DNA from: Chthonomonas sp035294505 | GTDB taxonomy: Bacteria; Armatimonadota; Chthonomonadetes; Chthonomonadales; Chthonomonadaceae | DNA length: 64,000 nt | Assembly: GCF_035294505.1 (NCBI RefSeq) | Contig: NZ_DATGKU010000117.1 | Coordinates: forward strand, 1-64,000 | Reading direction: 5' to 3' | Notes under the pieces: model-generated | Told to the model about the DNA's origin: nothing | Database searches by the model: none | The model's input: the letters and a program-made list of their open reading frames with translations, nothing else | Part shown: positions 61,678 through 64,000 of the stretch, piece by piece | Position numbering within the stretch: position 1 is the first letter of the stretch | Layout of the letters: each line of letters opens with the position of its first letter | Translations under genes and position numbers: made by a program

Positions 61678-63144
61678 ATGCAGGGGTACTATGGGTCTTG
61701 GTGGAGTCGCCTAGGCGCTCTCTTCTTCATGCTGATAGCGATCTTTTTACTGCTGGTGCCCGTTGGATGGTTCTGGGGGCTGTTGAACAATATGGCCATG
61801 CAGGGCGAGCCAACAGCAGCTATTATCACGATGATGATCGCGTTTGTGCTATGCGTTTGGGGGATGCTCGTCTTGCTGATTTACGCCGCTCTGGTTTTAT
61901 GGGATTCATTTACTGCCTATAGTTTAGAAGAGGAGGAGGTGGCAAAGCTCACTCCGTTAGGTGTTCAAAGGCTGCGCTGGGACTCTATAGAGGCTGTTAC
62001 GGAGACGGGAATGTATCCATGGCGCCGCATTGTGTTGTGGGGTTTGGATGGGCGCAAGCTGACAGTCAACCCGGAGGTCGTAGGAACATCGGAGGTTTTC
62101 GAGGCGGAGCTTATTCGACGATTGGAGGATGTATTGCGACGTCAGGCTGATCGAATACGCGCTAAGGGGATAGAGCTTCATCCCGTGCGTAGCCTGGCGT
62201 TGTTGTGGCTGCTCGGAGCACTTACCTTTTTCGGAGTCGGCTTGGTGTTCTTTGTAACACATACTTCAGAGTTTGTATCACATGGAGGGGCCAATTCTCA
62301 ACTATCCTACCCATCGGTGGAAGTGGCGCTTTTCGTTGGGGGCTTTCTAAGCTTGCTAGGGGCGCTTTATAGTTTTATCAAAACCCTGCATGTGGATGGG
62401 CAGAAACTCGTTCTAAGAGGAATTTGGCGTAGCATAGAGATTCCCCTTGCAAAGGTTGATAGCTTTTATGTCTACCCCGTCGTTCATCGTTATGGCACTT
62501 TTGAGGTATTACGCCTTCACTATTCCGGCAAGAAATTCAGCTATAGCAGTCAGCGCGCCGGCTACCTTCCTTTGCGTTCTTACCTAGAGAATGTACTTCC
62601 TGCCTCCGTTAGACAAAAGGGCGAGCAGCAGGCTGAAAAGCAGATAAGCAAAGAGTTGAAAACCGTGACCATTCTCTCGAGAATTGGCGCCGTTCTGTGT
62701 GTAGGCATGGGCATTGCCGGAATAGTGCAAGCGAACCAAAAGTTGGCCTTGTACCACTTGCTGAAGAGCGAGGGAGTGGGCGCTCCTGGAGTGGTGAACT
62801 ATCGGTATACCACAGGGTCGAAAACGACGATCTATCTGATAGACTATCTGTTTAAGGTGAACGGGCGCACGTACGAGGGGGCTAGCCCTGTTACGTACGA
62901 CACATGGTCTTACGAGAGGCCCGGAATGCCGGTTCATGTGATCTATCTCCCTAACAATCCGGCACGATGCATGTTGATACAATCTATAGGAGAGGAGCAG
63001 ACACGTGGGTGGCTGTGGCGCAGCGGACTGCTTATTGTGTTAGGCATTGTCGCTCCATTTTATGTGCCGTGGCAGGTAAAACAACGACTCATGAGGCGAC
63101 AACAGGCTATGGCGAGATCGGCAGATATTCCTGAGGGCCGTTAG
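61678..63144 (+). CDS. Membrane protein with PH-like and DUF3592-like domains
   Basis: The 488-residue protein has two N-terminal helices (about 13-35 and 48-75), a PH/beta-barrel-like cytoplasmic part (LRWDSIEAVTETG, VLWGLDGRKLTVNPE), two more helices (about 178-200 and 215-238), a second similar PH-like part near 240-300, and a C-terminal region, YLIDYLFKVNGRTYEG and VHVIYLPNNPARCML, of the DUF3592 type, then a last helix. The function is unknown. It starts 39 bases after the GH127-like gene. Confidence 0.7.
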   Translation: MQGYYGSWWSRLGALFFMLIAIFLLLVPVGWFWGLLNNMAMQGEPTAAIITMMIAFVLCVWGMLVLLIYAALVLWDSFTAYSLEEEEVAKLTPLGVQRLRWDSIEAVTETGMYPWRRIVLWGLDGRKLTVNPEVVGTSEVFEAELIRRLEDVLRRQADRIRAKGIELHPVRSLALLWLLGALTFFGVGLVFFVTHTSEFVSHGGANSQLSYPSVEVALFVGGFLSLLGALYSFIKTLHVDGQKLVLRGIWRSIEIPLAKVDSFYVYPVVHRYGTFEVLRLHYSGKKFSYSSQRAGYLPLRSYLENVLPASVRQKGEQQAEKQISKELKTVTILSRIGAVLCVGMGIAGIVQANQKLALYHLLKSEGVGAPGVVNYRYTTGSKTTIYLIDYLFKVNGRTYEGASPVTYDTWSYERPGMPVHVIYLPNNPARCMLIQSIGEEQTRGWLWRSGLLIVLGIVAPFYVPWQVKQRLMRRQQAMARSADIPEGR

Positions 63145-63166
63145 GCTATTGAGGAGGGAACGAAAC

Positions 63167-64000
63167 ATGCAAAACCCCCATCAGGATGCGGTGTATCGGC
63201 GCTATATTTTCTATAGCTTGCTGCTCCCCCTGCTCGGCCTGATCGTGCTTGCCGTGGTGATAGCGATTGGTGTTGGTGTGCTAAGGCAGCGTGTCGAGCG
63301 CTGGGGTGCCTACCAAAAGGGTGACTTCCTCAATGCAGACGGCTACCATCCGGTGACCATTATTCGAGGGGATGATGGGTACATCTATGGGGTTACGGAT
63401 AGCGGCGGCATCTACGGGCATGGGGTGCTCTACCGCCTATCGCCTCAAAACGGCGCTTTCCGGTTACTTCACACCTTCGACGGAACCTTTGGAATCGGGC
63501 CTTATGCGCTGATGCAGGCTCCGGATGGGTGGGTATATGGAGCTGCTGTGGGCAACGATTACTACGCATGTCTGACGATCTATCGTTTCCGCCCCGATCA
63601 GGATCGGCTAGAAAAGGCCTATGTGCTTGGGCTAGACAAAGTGTCGAACACGAGTTGTCTTCTGCCGGCCGGGCGGGGATGTCTGTATGGTGTTTCCGAG
63701 GCGGGCGGCCCGAACAACGATGGAGTCGTGTATGAGGTCTCTCTGCATCCTCATGAGATTCACATCCTGCACAATTTCAACGGCATGGATGGGCTCGATC
63801 CGTTTAAATTGATAGTGGGTCGTGATGGCATGCTCTACGGTGTGGCAAAAGCGGGCGGCAGTCTCCGCGATGCGGGCACCGTGTTTCGCGTAGCGCCGGA
63901 CGGTAGCGGGTTCAAGGTGTTGCATGTTTTTCGTGGAACCGATGGTAAAGAGCCGGTAGCCCTCATACAGACGCAGGATGGAGAGCTGGTTGGAGTAGCA
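63167..64000 (+). CDS. GloVer-repeat surface protein, 3' end outside window
   Basis: ATG 63167, with GAGGAGGGA about 8 bases ahead, opens a frame that runs to the window edge (278 codons without stop). After a short N-terminus a helix (about 15-40) anchors it. The rest has repeats of the kind DGxxYGVTxxGG...GxVYR...LH(T/N)FxGTxG (such as YIYGVTDSGGIYGHGVLYRL, and GMLYGVAKAGG, GTVFRVAPDGS), the choice-of-anchor GloVer tandem repeat. The C-terminus is missing from the window. Function is unknown; these are usually extracellular. Confidence 0.8.
   Translation, partial: MQNPHQDAVYRRYIFYSLLLPLLGLIVLAVVIAIGVGVLRQRVERWGAYQKGDFLNADGYHPVTIIRGDDGYIYGVTDSGGIYGHGVLYRLSPQNGAFRLLHTFDGTFGIGPYALMQAPDGWVYGAAVGNDYYACLTIYRFRPDQDRLEKAYVLGLDKVSNTSCLLPAGRGCLYGVSEAGGPNNDGVVYEVSLHPHEIHILHNFNGMDGLDPFKLIVGRDGMLYGVAKAGGSLRDAGTVFRVAPDGSGFKVLHVFRGTDGKEPVALIQTQDGELVGVA

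Noticed and set aside
1..64000. CRISPR arrays, rRNA genes, further tRNA genes, prophage genes
   Set aside because: No regularly spaced repeats, no rRNA-like stretches, only one cloverleaf, and no phage structural or integrase genes were seen by eye.

Overview
The window looks like a chromosomal segment from a diderm, thermophile-type bacterium of the Armatimonadota, close in style to Chthonomonas. This is an inference from content, not from a database search. The evidence is moderate-to-high GC in most genes, an apolipoprotein N-acyltransferase and TolC/RND genes (two membranes), hopanoid genes, flagellar export genes, an IspD-IspF fusion, and scattered single prepilin genes with an H-X9-DG type C-terminus, which are typical of Armatimonadota and Planctomycetota.

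Layout. 1-2.3 kb: DUF1385, DCC and DUF2071 genes on +. 2.4-6.5 kb: a minus-strand run prfA > prmC > ABC ATPase > CPBP protease. 6.6-8.4 kb: a solitary DNA methyltransferase, then a gene-free stretch that looks like the right end of a decayed IS200/IS605 (TnpB) element. 8.4-11.4 kb: fliQ-fliR-flhB and a secreted protein. 11.7-14 kb: a 55-aa HTH-like small protein with its own promoter, a Pro/Ser-rich membrane protein, a degenerate ADP-ribosylglycohydrolase and a YggX-like protein. 14-16.4 kb: lnt coupled to a hydrolase. 16.8-23.5 kb: a plus-strand housekeeping run, PIN-TRAM, ispDF, hrcA, grpE, glmM and an esterase. 23.5-31.7 kb: glutamate dehydrogenase, a sulfatase-like enzyme without the formylglycine site, a 1105-aa secreted glycosidase-like protein, a prepilin with a small membrane protein, and a VOC protein. 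31.7-39.9 kb: polysaccharide deacetylase, an unknown two-gene unit, a GHL10-type glycosidase, purE-purK, an MFS carrier, a second prepilin, and a DUF2292 gene behind a promoter with a perfect palindrome. 40-41 kb: TPR and SnoaL-like proteins.

41.2-50.7 kb holds the most interesting module. It is a tightly packed minus-strand run hpnH > hpnA > ispH > hpnG > tolC > membrane-fusion protein > RND pump, with gaps or overlaps of a few bases throughout. It joins hopanoid side-chain synthesis, the last step of isoprenoid precursor synthesis and a complete tripartite efflux pump, which suggests coordinated synthesis and transport of hopanoids.

50.9-56.6 kb: minus-strand parB, a short pilB-type ATPase, a secreted unknown, uridine kinase and fhs. 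56.7-58.8 kb: a compact type II restriction-modification pair (D12-class adenine methylase overlapping an A/T-rich PD-(D/E)XK endonuclease), with a tRNA-Val(CAC) next to it. 59-64 kb: a GH127-like secreted glycosidase, a DUF3592-like membrane protein and a GloVer-repeat protein cut by the window edge.

No CRISPR array, rRNA or intact insertion sequence was seen. All family names come from motif recognition by eye.
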